A program made the position numbers and the translations under genes. The notes beneath the pieces were generated by a model that was given only the letters and a program-made list of their open reading frames with translations, made no database searches and had not been told where the DNA came from. This document shows, in pieces, positions 1 to 12,299 of a DNA stretch of 64,000 nucleotides. The stretch spans positions 35,384,128 through 35,448,127 of the forward strand of contig JAJEKV010000002.1 in the NCBI GenBank assembly GCA_021234155.1, written 5' to 3'. Numbering within the stretch: the first letter of the stretch is position 1; each line of letters starts with the position of its first letter. Origin of the DNA: Isoetes taiwanensis (lineage: Eukaryota; Streptophyta; Lycopodiopsida; Isoetales; Isoetaceae).

Positions 1-3000
1 CCGGGGGGATTTTAGGGTCCGCTCGGCGTCAACACCCCAACCCCACTTCAAGAGACACGGCGCAAGGTCCCGGCCGAATCGACAAGGAGAGGGCCTCCAA
101 GCGTAAACCCCGTGGGTTGCCGGGCTCTAGAAGGGTTTACGTTTTGGGGGGCGAGACCCTGGTCAAGGTGCACTTGGGACTGGCCGAAGCGGCAATGAGA
201 ATACGGAGCAAGGGAACCGGCGGGCGGAGTTTGGGCCTTTCCTCCTCCCGATGTGGCAAGTAGAAGTCGGGGCTTTTGCGATGGCAAGACATTCGTAAAT
301 TCGGCAATTAATGCATTGCACGAAAATAAATTCGGTTTTGCCGGCGGGATCCCTAATTCATCTCCAAGACACGGCCCAATTTTGAATTTTTGGAGAAGGT
401 CTAGGTGAAAGGGTTAGCATTAGAGCGGTCGGGGCAGCCCGATTTGTTGGCAACCGAAGCCGGGCACCCTTCCCCAAGTCAAACGAGGCCAGGACCTTGC
501 GGGGATCCCTCACAAGAGGGGAGAGTCCAGGACCCGAGGGAGGCGGGATCCAAAAAGTTCCCGAGGCAGCCCTTCTGGCGGCGCTCCCGGTCACGCGCTA
601 ATGACCACCCTCCCGGAGCCGGTTCCCCTATCCGGACCGTTGGATCCTCCGTTCGGGGGCCCCTCTTGGGAAGGTCCAAAAGATTCCAGATCGGTCAGGG
701 AGAACTTGTCAAACGCGGGGGCGCCCCGATGTCGGCCTTGTAGAAACCGCCTTTGTTTTGTCGTTCGCAGGGATGCTCCGGAATGGCAAATAGACCTGCC
801 AAATCGTAGGAATGGCGAAATTACCCTAGGGAGCAAGTTACACGGCCGGTTTTGCGAAGAAGGAAACACTCACGCCCACCAAGCGGTATCATGCACATCC
901 TAGGCCAATTGACTACGAGTGTGATGGAAGTGAGCTACTTTGGCGCTTCTTGGAGTTCGGGTGGTCTTCGGCCCGCGGAACTTGGTCCCAGGGCAATGTC
1001 GACGTTCCGAGTCCATTGGCGAGTCCGGATCAGCGATTCCGGGAGGCCGGAGGTCGCCCGTCCCGGCCCGGTGGCCTTGGGGAGAGGAAATTTGGGGCAA
1101 GCAGCCTCAGGAGGGATTTTAGGGTCCAAGGCTGGCGTCAACACCCCAACCCCACTTCAAGACACGGCCCAGTCCCGGCCGAATCGACAAGGAGAGGGCC
1201 TCAAACGTAAACCCGTGGGTTGCTAGGCTCTAGAAGGGTTTACGTTTTGGGGGCGAGAGTCTGGTCTGCACTTGGGACACGGGCCGGCGGCAAAGAGCCG
1301 AGAATACTGAGCAAGGGGCGGCGGGCGGAGTTTGGGCCTTTCCTCCTCCCGATGTGGCAAGTAGAAGTCTGGGGCTTTTTGCGATGGCAAGACATTAAGT
1401 AAATTCGCAATTAATGCATTGCACGAAAATAAATTCGGTTTTGCCAGCGGGATCCCTAATTCATCTCAAAGACACGGCCCAATTTTCGGAATTTTGGAGG
1501 AGAAGGTCTAGGTCAAAGGGTTAGCATTAGAGCGGTCGGGGCAGCCCGATTGCGTGGCAACCGAGTGGCACCCTTCCCCAAGTCAAGCGAGGCCAGGACC
1601 TTGCGGGGGATCCCTCACAAGAGGGGAGAGTCCAGGACCCCGGGAGGCGGGATCCAAAAAGTTCCCGAGGCACCCTTCTGGCGGCGCTCCCGGGGCTGAC
1701 GCTAATGACCACCCTCGAGCCGGTTCCCCTATCCGGCCGTTGGATCCTCCGTTCGGGGGCCCCTCTTCGGGGAAGGTCCAAAAGATTCCAGATCGGTCGG
1801 GAGAACTTGTCAAACCGCTGGGCGCCCCGATGTCGGCCTTGTAGAAACCGCCTTTGTTTTGTCGTTAAGACGCCGGGATGCTCGGAATGGCAAATAGACC
1901 CGCCAAATCGTCAGGAATGGCGAAATTACCCTAGGGAGCAAGTTACACGGTCGGTTTTGCGAAAGAAGGAAACACTCCACCCTCCACGACGGTATCCCGC
2001 ATGCACATCCTAGGCCAATTATTACGAGTGTGATGGAAGTGAGCTACTTTGGCGCTTCTTGGAGTTCGGGTGGTCTTAAGGCCGCGGAACTTGGTCCCAG
2101 GGCAATGTCGGCGTTCGAGTCCATTGGCGAGTCGATCGCGGTCCCGAGAGGCGGAGGTCGCCCGTCCGGCCCCGGGGCCTTGGGAGAGGAATTTGGGGCA
2201 AAGCGACCTCGGGAGGGATTTTAGGGTCAGCGCTCAAGCGCCAACACCCCAACCCCACTTCAAGACCGCGGCGCAAGGTCCCTACGAACCGACAAGGAGA
2301 GGGCCTCAAACGTAAACCCCGTGGGTTGCCGTGCTCTAGAAGGGTTTACGTTTTGGGGCCGAGTCCCCTGGGTCTGTTGCACTTGGGACTGGCCGAGAAG
2401 CAAAGCAGCCGAGAATACGGAGCAAGGGGAACGGCCGGGCCCGGAGTTTGGGCCTTTCCTCCTCCCGATGTGGCAAGTAGAAGCCTGGGGCTTTTGCAAA
2501 TGGCAAGACATTCGTAAATTCGCAATTAATGCATTGCGCGAAAATAAATTCGGTTTTTTGCGGCCGATCCCTAATTCATCTCCAAAGACACGGCCCAATT
2601 TTCGGAATTTTAGGAGAAGGTCTAGGTGAAAGGGTTAGCATTAGAGCGGTCGGGGCAGCGTTGGTGGGGGCAACCGAGTGGCACCCTTCCCCAAGTCAAG
2701 CGAGGCTGGGACCTTGCGGGGATCCCTCACAAGAGGGGAGAGTGGGACCCGGGGAGGCGGGATCAAAAAGTTCCCGAGGCGACCCTTCTGGCGGCGCCCC
2801 CGGGGCTGCGCTAATGACCACCCTCCGGGCGGTTCCCCTATCCGGACCGTTGGATCCTCCGATTCGGGGGCCCCTCTTGGGGAAGGTCCAAAAGATTCCA
2901 GTCGGTCGGGAGAACTTGTCAAACCGCAGGCGTCACGATGTCGGCCTTGTAGAAACCGCGATCGTTTTGTCGTTCGCGCACCGGGATGCTCGGAATGGCA

Positions 3001-6000
3001 AATAGACCACGCCAAATCGTCAATGGGAATGGCGAAATTACCCTAGGGAGCAAGTTACCGCGGTCGGTTTTATAAAGAAGGAAACACTCACGCCCTCCAC
3101 GACAAGTATCCCGCATGCACATCCTAGGCCAATTGACTACGAGTGTGATGGAAGTGAGCTACTTTGGGCTTCTTGGAGTTCGGGTGGTCTTACGGCCACG
3201 GAACTTGGTCCCGAGGGCAATGTCGACGTTCGAGTCCATTGGCAGAGTCGGATCAGCGATTCCGAGAGCGGAGGTCGCCCGTCCGGGTCCCGGGGGCCTT
3301 GGGGAGAGGAAATTTGGGGCAAGCAGCCTCAGGAGGGATTTTAGGGTCCGGCTCAAGGTCAACACCCCAACCCCACTTCAAGACCGCTGCAAGGTCCCGG
3401 CCGAATCGACAAGGAGAGGGCCTCAAACGTAAACCCCGTGGGTTGCTAGGCTCTAGAAGGGTTTACGTTTTGGGGCCGAGTCCCCGTCTGTTGCACTTGG
3501 GACTGCCGAGAAGCAAAGGCCCAGAGAATCACGGAGCAAGGGGAACCGACGGAGCCCGGAGTTTGGGCCTTTCCTCCTCCCGATGTGGCAAGTAGAAGTC
3601 GGGGCTTTTGCTGATGGCAAGACATTCAGAATTCGCAATTAATGCATTGCACGAAAATAAATTCGGTTTTGCGGCGGGATCCCTAATTCATCTCCAAAGA
3701 CACGGCCCAATTTTGAATTTTTCGGAGAAGGTCTAGGTCAAAGGGTTAGCATTAGAAGCGGCCGGGGCAGCGTTAAACAAAACCGCACCCTTCCCCAAGT
3801 CAAACGAGGCGGGGACCTTGCGGGGATCCCTCACAAGAGGGGAGAGTCCGGGACGTGAGGCGGGATCCAAAAAAGTTCGAGGCAGCCCTTCGGCGGCGCC
3901 CCCGGCCGAGACGCTAATGACCACCCTCCGGAGCCCGGTTCCCCTATCCGGCCACCGTTGGATCCTCCGATTCGGGGGCCCCTCCGGGGAAGGTCCAAAA
4001 GATTCCAGATCGGTCCGAGAACTTGTCAAACCGCGGGCGCCCCGATGTCGGCCTTGTAGAAACCGCCTTTGTTTTGTCGTTCGCACGCGGGGATGCTCAG
4101 GAATGGCAAATAGACCCGCCAAATCGTCCGGAATGGCGAAATTACCCTAGGGAGCAAGTTACACGGTCGGCCGGCGAAAGAAGGAAACACTCACGCCCTC
4201 CACGACAAGATCCCGCATGCACATCCTAGGCCAATCGACTACGAGTGTGATGGAAGTGAGCTACTTTGGCGCTTCTTGGAGTTCGAGGTGGTCTTACGGC
4301 CACGGAACTTGGTCCCGAGGGCAATGTCGACGTTCCGAGTCCATTGGCGAGTCGGATCAGCGATTCCGAGAGCGGAGGTCGCCCGTCCGTCCCGAGGGCC
4401 TTGGGAGAGGGAAATTTGGGGCAAGCAGCCTCAGGAGGGATTTTAGGTCCAAGGCTCAAGGCCAACACCCCAACCCCACTTCAAGACACCGGCAAGAAGG
4501 TCCCGCCGAATCGACAAGGAGAGGGCCTCCTCAAACGTAAACCCTGTGGGTTGCCAGGCTCTAGAAGGGTTTACGTTTTGGGGGCCGAGTCCTGGTCTGT
4601 TGCACTTGGGACCTGGCGGAAGCTTGGCCAGAGAATACGGAGCAAGGGAACCGGCGAGCGGAGTTTGGGCCTTTCCTCCTCCCGATGTGGCAAGTAGAAG
4701 TCGGGGGCTTTTGCGATGGCAAGACATTCAGAATTCGCAATTAATGCATTGCACGAAAATAAATTCGGTTTTTGCCGGTAGGGGATCCCTAATTCATCTC
4801 CAAAGACACGGCCCAATTTTGAATTTTAGGAGAAGGTCTAGGTCAAAGGGTTAGCATTAGAACGGTCGGGGCAGCCCGTTCGCGGCAACAAGAGCTGGCA
4901 CCCTTCCCCAAGTCAAACGAGGCGGGGACCTTGCGGGGATCCCTCACAAGAGGGGAGAGTCAGGACCCCGTGAGGCGGGATCCAAAAGTTCCCGAGGCAC
5001 CCTTCTCCCGGCAGCTCCCCGGGCCTGACGCTAATGACCACCCTCCGGAGCCGGTTCCCCTATCCGACCGTTGGATCCTCCGTTCGGGGGCCCCTCTTCG
5101 GGGAAGGTCCAAAAGATTCAGATCGGTCGGGAGAACTTGTCAAACGGGCGCCCCGATGTCGACCTTGTAGAAACCGGCAGACTGTTTTGTCGTTCGCACC
5201 GGGATGCTCAGGAATGGCAAATAGACCCCCGCCAAATCGTCCGAATGGCGAAATTACCCTAGGGAGCAAGTTACACGGTCGGTTTTGCGAAAGAAGGAAA
5301 CACTCACGCCCTCCATGGCCGGTATCGCATGCACATCCTAGGCCAATTGACTACGAGTGTGATGGAAGTGAGCTACTTTGGCTTCTTGGAGTTGGTGGTC
5401 TTCCGGCCACGGAACTTGGTCCCCGTGGCAATGTCGACGTTTCGAGTCCATTGGCGAGTCGAGATCGCGATTCCGGGAGCGGAGGTCGCCCGTCCGCCCC
5501 GTGGCCTTGGGGAGAGGGAAATTTGGGGCAAGCGGCCTCGGAGGGATTTTAGGGTCAGCTCACGGCGTCAACACCCCAACCCACTTCAAGACACTGGCGC
5601 AAGGTCCCGGCGAATCGACAAGGAGAGAGGGCCTCAAACGTAAACCCCGTGGGTTGCCGTGCTCTAGAAGGGTTTACGTTTTGGGGCCGAGTCCCGGTCT
5701 GTTGCACTTGGGGGACTGGCGGCAAAGAGCCGAGAATACGGAGCAAGGGAACCGACGGAGCGGAGTTTGGGCCTTTCCTCCTCCCGATGTGGCAAGTAGA
5801 AGTCGGGGGGGCTTTTGCAAATGGCAAGACATTGTAAATTCGCAATTAATGCATTGCACTAAAATAAATTCCGTTTTTGCCAGTAGGATCCCTAATTCAT
5901 CTCAAGCACACGGCCCAATTTTTTGAATTTTTAGGAGAAGGTCTAGGTCAAAGGGTTAGCATTAGAACGGTCGGGGCAGCGTGCGGGAGGCAACCGAGCG

Positions 6001-6766
6001 GCACCCTTCCCAAGTCAAAGCGAGGCGGGGACCTTGGGGGGATCCCCACACAAGGGGGGAGAGTCAGGACCCGGAGGCGGGGATCCAAAAGTTCCCGAGG
6101 CAGCCCTTCTGGGGCCCCGGGTGCATGCTAATGACCACCCTCCCGAGAGCGGTTCCCCTATCCGACCGTTGGATCCTCCGATTCGGGGGCCCCTCTTGGG
6201 GAAGGTCAAAAGATTCCAGATCGGTCCGGGAGAACTTGTCAAACCGCGGGGCGTCCTGATGTCGGCCTTGTAGAAACCGCACTGTTTTGTCGTTCGGGCA
6301 CCGGGGATGCTCCGGAATGGCAAATAGACCCTGCCAAATCGTCCGGAATGGCTTAAATTACCCTAGGAGCAAGTTACCGCGGCCGGTTTTGGCGAAAGAA
6401 GGAAACACTCACGCCCTCCACGACAGTATCCCGCATGCACATCCTAGGCCAATTGACTACGAGTGTGATGGAAGTGAGCTACTTTGGCGCTTCTTGGAGT
6501 TCGGGTGGTCTTCTGGCCACGGAACTTGGTCCCCAGGGCAATGTCGACGTTCTGAGTCCATTGGCAGAGTCAGATCGCGATTCCGGAGAGCGGAGGTCGC
6601 CCGTCCGTCCCCAGGGCCTTGGGGAGAGGAAATTTGGGGCAAGCAGCCTCCGGAGGGATTTTAGGGTCCAAGGCTCAAGCGCCAACACCCCAACTCCACT
6701 TCAAGACACGGGCCAAGGTCCCGGCCGACCGACAAGGAGAGGGCCTCCAAACGTAAACCCCGTGGG
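1..6766. repeat. Satellite array, ~1.1-kb monomers
   Basis: About six head-to-tail copies of a GC-rich unit of roughly 1.10-1.12 kb. A landmark containing CTCTAGAAGGGTTTACG recurs near 125, 1228, 2334, 3450, 4560, 5662 and 6776. Other conserved blocks are the GGGGATCCCT region, the GAGTGTGATGGAAGTGAGC region and the AAAATAAATTCGG region, in the same order each time. Copies differ by point changes and many 1-5-bp indels. Short ORFs run through each monomer on both strands, but their frames change between copies, so I regard the unit as non-coding. It does not look like rDNA and I do not recognise the family. The array runs off the left edge. Confidence 0.95.
2308..2353. other. Conserved 12-bp inverted repeat in satellite monomers
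   Basis: Best example of a dyad that recurs in the satellite. The left arm AAACGTAAACCC (2308-2319) and the right arm GGGTTTACGTTT (2342-2353) are perfect complements around a 22-nt loop. The same structure appears at the equivalent place in most other monomers, with an occasional mismatch or indel (for example GCG for ACG in the first copy), and it is kept in the shortened ~300-bp units. Confidence 0.85.
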
Positions 6767-7633
6767 TTGCCGTGCTCTAGAAGGGTTTACGCTTTGGGGC
6801 CGAGTCCCCGGTCTTCGCGCCGCGAACTTGTTCCCCAGGGCAATGTCGTCATTCCGAGTCCATTGGCAGAGCCAAATCGCGGTTCCGGTGAGGGGAGGTT
6901 GCCCGTCCTTCCCCAGGGCTTGGGGAGAGGAAATTCGGGCAGCGCTTCCCGGAGGGATTTTAGTGTCCGCTCAAGGCGTCAACACCCCAACTCCACTTCA
7001 AGACATGGCGCAAAGTCCCGGCCGAATCTGACAAGGAGAGGGCCTCCGAAACGTAAACCCTGTGGGCTGCCGTGCTCTAGAAGGGTTTACGTTTTGGGGG
7101 CCGAGTCCTGGTCTTCTGGCCACGGAACTTGATCCCCAGGGCAATGTCGGCATTCTGAGTCCATTGGCAGAGCCAAATCGCGGTTCCGGTGAGGGGAGGT
7201 TGCCCGTCCTTCCCCAGGGCCTTGGGGAGAGGAAATTCGGGGCAAGCGGCTTAGGAGGGATTTTAGTGTCCAAGGCTCAAGGCGTCAACACCCCAACTCC
7301 ACTTCAAGACATGGCGCCAAAGTCCCTACCGAATCGACAGGGAGGGGGCCTCAAACGTAAACCCCGTGGGTTGCCGTGCTCTAGAAGGGTTTACGTTTTG
7401 GGGCCGAGTCACGGTCTTTGGCCACGGAACTTGGTTTCGAGCAATGTCAACGCTCGAGTCCATTGGCCGTTCTTCCCGGGGCCTTAGGGGAGAGGAAATT
7501 TGGGGAAAGCGACCTCGAGGGGATTTTAGGGTTAAGCTTATGGCGTCAACACCCCAACTCCACTTCAAGACACGCCGCTAGGTCCCTACGACCCGAATCG
7601 ACAAGAGAGGGCCTCCAAACGTAAACCCCGTGG
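6767..7633. repeat. Three shortened (~300-bp) satellite units
   Basis: The CTCTAGAAGGG landmark recurs here at about 300, 303 and 264 bp instead of 1.1 kb. Each short unit runs from the inverted-repeat region to a GGTCT and then jumps to the monomer's GAACTTG..CCCAGGGCAATGTC segment. That removes about 800 bp, including the GGGGATCCCT and AAAATAAATTC blocks. In full monomers both breakpoints lie at a GGTCT, so deletion between short direct repeats followed by tandem amplification is a natural explanation. Confidence 0.85.
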
Positions 7634-7985
7634 AGTTGCCGGGCTCTAGAAGGGTTTACGTTTTGGGGCCCGAGTCCTAGTCCAAGGTTTGGAACGTGGG
7701 CCGGAAGCCTGCGCCGAACGCATAGCAAGGGGAGGCCCGGCGGAACGGAGTTTGGACTGTCCTCCTCCGATGTGGCAATTAGAAGTCGGGGGCTTTTGCA
7801 ATTGGCAACACACGATTAAATTCATAATTAATGCATTGCACGAAAATAAATTCTGATTTTTTGCCAGCTGGATCCCTAATTCATCTCCAGCACACGGCCC
7901 AATTTTCGGAATTTTTGGAGAAGGTCTAGGTCAAAGGGTTAGCATTAGAACCGTCGGGGCAGCCCGTTGCGAGGCAACCGAGCTG
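7634..7985. repeat. Truncated terminal satellite unit
   Basis: The last unit returns to the long-monomer layout (cttttgcaattggc, AAAATAAATTC, GGGGCAGCCCG) but has lost bases around 7690-7740. It stops near GCAACCGAGCTG at about 7985, where unrelated AT-richer sequence begins. This is the right edge of the array. Confidence 0.8.
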
Positions 7986-9040
7986 ATTTGGAAGATTTGG
8001 AAGATGCAGTTGACTTCAAGCCACAAAGAAACATAAATTTAGTGGTTTTGCTTCTATCGGTCAAGGTTGGAGAAAAAAAAGCCGACCGGCCCATCACAAA
8101 CTTCTAAGAATGTGCATTTGAAAGATTTAGAACATGGAAGTGTCCCATTTGTAAGAGCTACAGGAGAGTCCAAACCACAAATAATCTCAGAAGCTGGTTC
8201 TACCAGTCCAAGTCGAAATGTCGCAGAAACCTCAGGCTCCGAAATGGCAAATCGAACTGAAGAAGGCGATATCCAATAGAAGAATGCAAAATATCTTCAA
8301 GAATCCTTCAGATCATGTTCATGCATATGTATCAATGCTAGATTGTACCCAAGAGAAAATATAACAATGTACAAAACATAGGTTTATTGAACAAAAGATC
8401 ACTTGAACAATTCAGCATACTCCTCCTGAGCTTGGCTTATAGTTTCTATCGTGAAGTCCTCCACTTGTCCATCCCCTTTGAACCATAGCTCCATGTCAAG
8501 TATGTCTGGCATCAGCCATGCACATGTCGACGCTAGTATCATGTTAATGCTGTTTTTCCTGTGGTGCTTCCAAACCCTGACCATCTTTTCAAGAAGCACC
8601 CTCATCATGCTAGGCAGCTCACTGGTTCCTAGCAATTTGGTCAGTGCCTTCTCACCAATCACATACTTCTTTAACACTTTCATCCGATGGATCGTTGTTT
8701 CATAGTCCTCATCTTCGAGTGGAGGAGGGGTTCACTTGAGGATTCCCTTCCTTCTCATGCCCCTCGGCGGCTCCTACACCAAGCTATAGATTAGAAAATA
8801 GATAAAATACAATAAAGTGTATAAACTACTGAGTGTAGCCTTACTTGTGAAGACGGGTTCCATATCTCTCGCTCTTGAATCCTCATCTCCTCCCGAACCG
8901 GTTCAAGCGTCGAAGCATACCTTCCATGGCCATGTATCCCAAAAGCAATAAAGAAAAAACTCTCACAATAACTGCAATGAAAAACTAGGATCCGAGGATC
9001 GTTCGCAATACTCAAATCATAAAAGAAATGGGAAAAATGA
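7986..9040. other. Unassigned segment with two small ORFs
   Basis: Unique sequence between the satellite and a block of CACTA-like repeats. It contains a 70-codon + strand ORF (8067-8279; a hydrophilic Ser/Thr/Glu-rich peptide ending EEGDIQ) and a 94-codon - strand ORF (8399-8683; mostly helical, with a VRVWKHHRKNS stretch). A further - strand ORF lies at 8791-9015. I recognise none of them. They may be remnants of transposon-encoded proteins, given the neighbours, but nothing in the sequence proves this. Confidence 0.3.
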
Positions 9041-9058
9041 AAGCCGGCCGATGACTTT

Positions 9059-9160
9059 TAAAGAACAGAGACGTCGTTTTAAGACGTATAGACGTCGTTT
9101 AACGACGTTTGAAGGTCGTTTAACGACGTCTATAACGACGTTCTCGGCTATAACGACGTC
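9059..9160. repeat. CACTA-like subterminal repeat block
   Basis: Dense array of GACGTCGTT/AACGACGTC motifs in both orientations (about seven in 100 bp). It resembles the block at 20.7-21.9 kb that borders the CACTA terminus. No CACTA..TAGTG end was found on either side, so this is either the far subterminal region of the same element with its tip lost, or a fragment of another copy. Confidence 0.6.
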
Positions 9161-9310
9161 GTACGAAATTTGTTTTGTTTTCGTATGCTGAGATGCCATA
9201 TATATTGCCCTATTAGTCCTTCAGCTTCTCCGCCGCCCTCCGTCCTCTGCTCCTGCGCCCTCCAGCTTCCTCCTCCTCCTCCTTCACGGAGCTCCTCACC
9301 TACATCCGCC

Positions 9311-9807
9311 ATGGCCGCTTCTCTCGATGCATGCCCACTTGATGCCGCACTGCAGGCCGCGGTGCGGCCGGGCTGGAGCACTGAGGCGCCTCGCCCACGA
9401 GTGGCTAGAGACGAACCTAACCCAAGAAAGGCCGGAGTTCAAGCAAGCCATGACAAAGCTGCGTGATAGGGGGCAAGAAAGACCTCGCTCGCATTACTGG
9501 GAGGCCGGAACCTTCCCTCAATACAGGCTCGAGTGCCTGAAGAAATGCATGGTGAGCTCGTTGTGCTTGGCCCGTATGCTAGAGGATAGGGGCCTTTGGG
9601 AAGGGAAACATTTGCTGAAGCCCTACTTTCAAAAGTTGCACCAGACCAACCAGGGCATGCGGGAAGTGCTCGTACATGAATTCCTTTGGGAAAAGTGACA
9701 CCACCACGGAGGGCTTGGATTCCATGCCGGGAGGCTTGTTCGACGGGGTGGAGGAAATCACCGCCGAAAGCACCTTCGAGCTGCGAGTGGATCACACTGG
9801 ATGCTGA
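9311..9807 (+). pseudogene. GC-rich broken ORF of unknown function
   Basis: After a C/T-rich leader, an ATG in good context (CCGCCATGG, 9311) opens a frame that reads MAASLDACPLDAALQAAV and then stops at about 9466. A second frame overlaps it (to 9698; LAHEWLETNLTQERPEF, then HYWEAGTFPQYRLECLKKC). A third frame carries on (SDTTTEGLDSMPGGLFDGVEE) to a stop near 9807. Three successive open stretches of similar composition look like one ~165-codon gene broken by two indels. I do not recognise the product. The C/G richness and codon use differ from the AT-rich transposon genes next to it. It could be captured host sequence or an ORF of the surrounding element. Confidence 0.4.
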
Positions 9808-10187
9808 TATATACCACTAGATGTGCACTGGCATCCACTTTGTTTTGTGTATTTGAATTGTGTATGGGTTTTTTATATGAATTTTGTATTTTGAAGGGGG
9901 GTGTGTTTTTTATTTACATACTCAATCTCTAGTGTGGGCGACGCATGTGCTGGTTGAGTGCTGGACCCGTCACATTACATTGTCGCCGCGACGCCAAAGG
10001 CCTTCACGCGCCATTTTCTTGGGCGCCAAATTACGTTGGTCGATCCGGCACCGGAATTTGCCACTTCAAAGAATCCGTGGTGCCGCTAATCCGTCTTCGG
10101 GCTGATCCGAGGTTGTGACCACGATGCAAAATGAATTTTAAAATTAGATTTGGCCGGTTTTGGTAACGGCCCACAAAGAATAATTTC

Positions 10188-12213
10188 ATGAGTTTCTTTG
10201 CTGCTAATTTTCTCCAGTTCTGGCTATGGCGCACTGGAGAGAGGCATTTTGTGCATCTGTGTGCAAGACACATGTTAATTTTGATGTGGACAAACTGCTA
10301 TCTAGCCTTCAATTTTTTCAGAGAATGTGGTGAAAACTTCTCTGCCATTTGTTCTCGAATTGCTGATGCAATTTCTCAGCAATCTGCAATTGAAGATTCC
10401 ATTTCCGGGATAAATACAAGCGAATTTGTGCAAGAATTGCAGCATGGTAACTGATACTCATAATTCATTACATATTATTTGGTGCTGACAAGCAAAATAT
10501 ACACAATTTGAATGATAAGCAACTTATTTGTGAATCAAGATGCAGAACAAGAGATCCACACTGCTACAACAGATCCCATACATCCAGGTACTAATTTACT
10601 GCTACTAAGAAGGTACTAAGAAGGTACTATACTGCTAATGAATTGCTTATTCCAAGAAGGTGGTAATGACATGTGTTTATTGTCATTTACAGCAAGCTCC
10701 CAAACCCGTCAACAAGCTTGTGTACAAGAAAACACCAGTACCAGAGTTATTCAAATTTGGTGACACCTTTCTTAATGCTTTTATTCCTCATAATTATGAA
10801 GCAAGATGGCAAGCAAAACAGTTCAGGGAGTGCTTGGCAACCTTTCCAAAGGACACTATAGTTTCAGTCATTGACTTTGCAGAGAACTATACCTTCAAAA
10901 TTCAACAAGAAATACAAAGCCTGCATTGGAGGAATGACCAATGCACCATTTTGGTGCATATCACTTATAGGCATGCTACCAATTCTACAGAGCAAGAAAG
11001 AAAGATCGTTAAGGAAACACATTTCTATATAAGTGATGACAGAGAACATGATGTTCTGTTTGTTCAACATTGCTTGCAGAAACATGCTATTTTTCTTGTT
11101 GATAGAGGTGTCAACTACAAGAATCATGTCATGTGGTCTGATGGTTGTTCCCATCAATTTAAAGGTGCAAGGATGTTCTACTTCCTTGGCGATTCTTTCA
11201 AAAACAGAATACCAATAAACTGGAACTTCTTTGCATCATATCATGGCAAAGGTAAATACTTCAACTTTACTCTATTGTTCTATCTTTGCTTTTTTGTTCT
11301 TTTAGATTTTTGTAATGAACAAATGCGGTGAACATGATGGTCTTTGGAGCTTTGTAATAAAAAAGAGCACTCACACATGAGATGTTGAAGAGGAATTCAA
11401 GACCACTAAGGAATGCACATGATGTAGTTGTGTTTTGCATTTCACATTTTAAATCGATTGTGAGATAGAAGGAGAGGAAAAATATAGGTATGGTGCTAGT
11501 ATGGAAATTAGTTGTGTTTAAAACAATATTGAACATTATTTTTTACGTGTTTTTTGGGAGATAACTATCAATGATGTTGATAGGAGTGATAGCCATGATT
11601 GTAAGACATTAACAGGATCAAGAAAGTTCCATTGTATCAGCCGTTTCATGCCAATGACCCTACTCGGGTAGCTCATATGGATTTCAGTTGCTTTTTTGTC
11701 GCCATCACAAGGTGAAAGTATGGGAAGTGCATAAACAAAAGCGTAATAGGATCTTGGGTTTATTCCGAACTAAGTCCCGGTGTTGAAGAGGTGCTGGAAA
11801 CTCTGCCGGGGTCCTATCTATGAAGGGGATCATGAATGGGTATCGATGTAGTTGATGTTGGGGATAATTTTGCGGTACCATCCGAGGCCAACAACAAAGA
11901 AAAAGTGGACTTTTATATTATCCGATGCACTAAACCTAAGCACATTGTGGAAAAGGCATTTAAAGATGCATGGGGTGCTAAATTTGCAAGAAGAGAAGTG
12001 GTTCTGTCAGGCAAGTATTACAAGTTCATGGGAGGAAATCAATATGAATTGCTTGAGGATGCACCAGAATGCCATGCATATAGCCACTTGGTCATGTCAT
12101 GTTGTTTTGATATGTTACATGCAAATGATAACACATATGAACTTCCAATGGATGTTCATGATCATCTTCTGGACCGAGTTTTGGAGTACAAGAGTAGTCT
12201 ATATGCTGAATAG
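10188..12213 (+). pseudogene. DDE-type transposase relic (unnamed family)
   Basis: Intron-containing transposase-like gene. An upstream piece (about 10305-10446) ends with EFVQELQHG before a GT donor. The main exon (about 10690-11250) contains VIDFAENYTF, HWRNDQCTILVH, FYISDDREHDV, then MWSDGCSHQFKG, NWNFFASYHGKG and a GTAAAT donor. The spaced aspartates in IDFAEN and WSDGC, followed by HGKG, are typical of an RNase-H-fold (DDE) core. A GEHDG stretch at about 11328, where the third acidic residue is expected, is followed by an in-frame TGA. A last open stretch (11836-12213; VGDNFAVPSEA, VDFYIIRCTKPKH) looks like the C-terminal domain. The internal stops mean it is inactive. I know similar proteins only as uncharacterised and will not name the superfamily. 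Confidence 0.65.
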
Positions 12214-12299
12214 CATAATTGATGATGATAAGGCTGCACCAAGTTGCTGCAGAAAGAGTACATTCATTTGATAATGAAATCATATACAACTTTGTAGTA

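Noticed and set aside
48-7624. Dozens of 60-180-codon ORFs across the satellite
   Set aside because: They recur with the monomer but change frame and stop between copies, exist on both strands and have no recognisable domains. They result from GC-rich, stop-poor repeat DNA.
1-7985. Ribosomal DNA spacer
   Set aside because: No rRNA coding sequence or pol I-like promoter was recognised; the 1.1-kb unit is uniform and repeats without rRNA genes.
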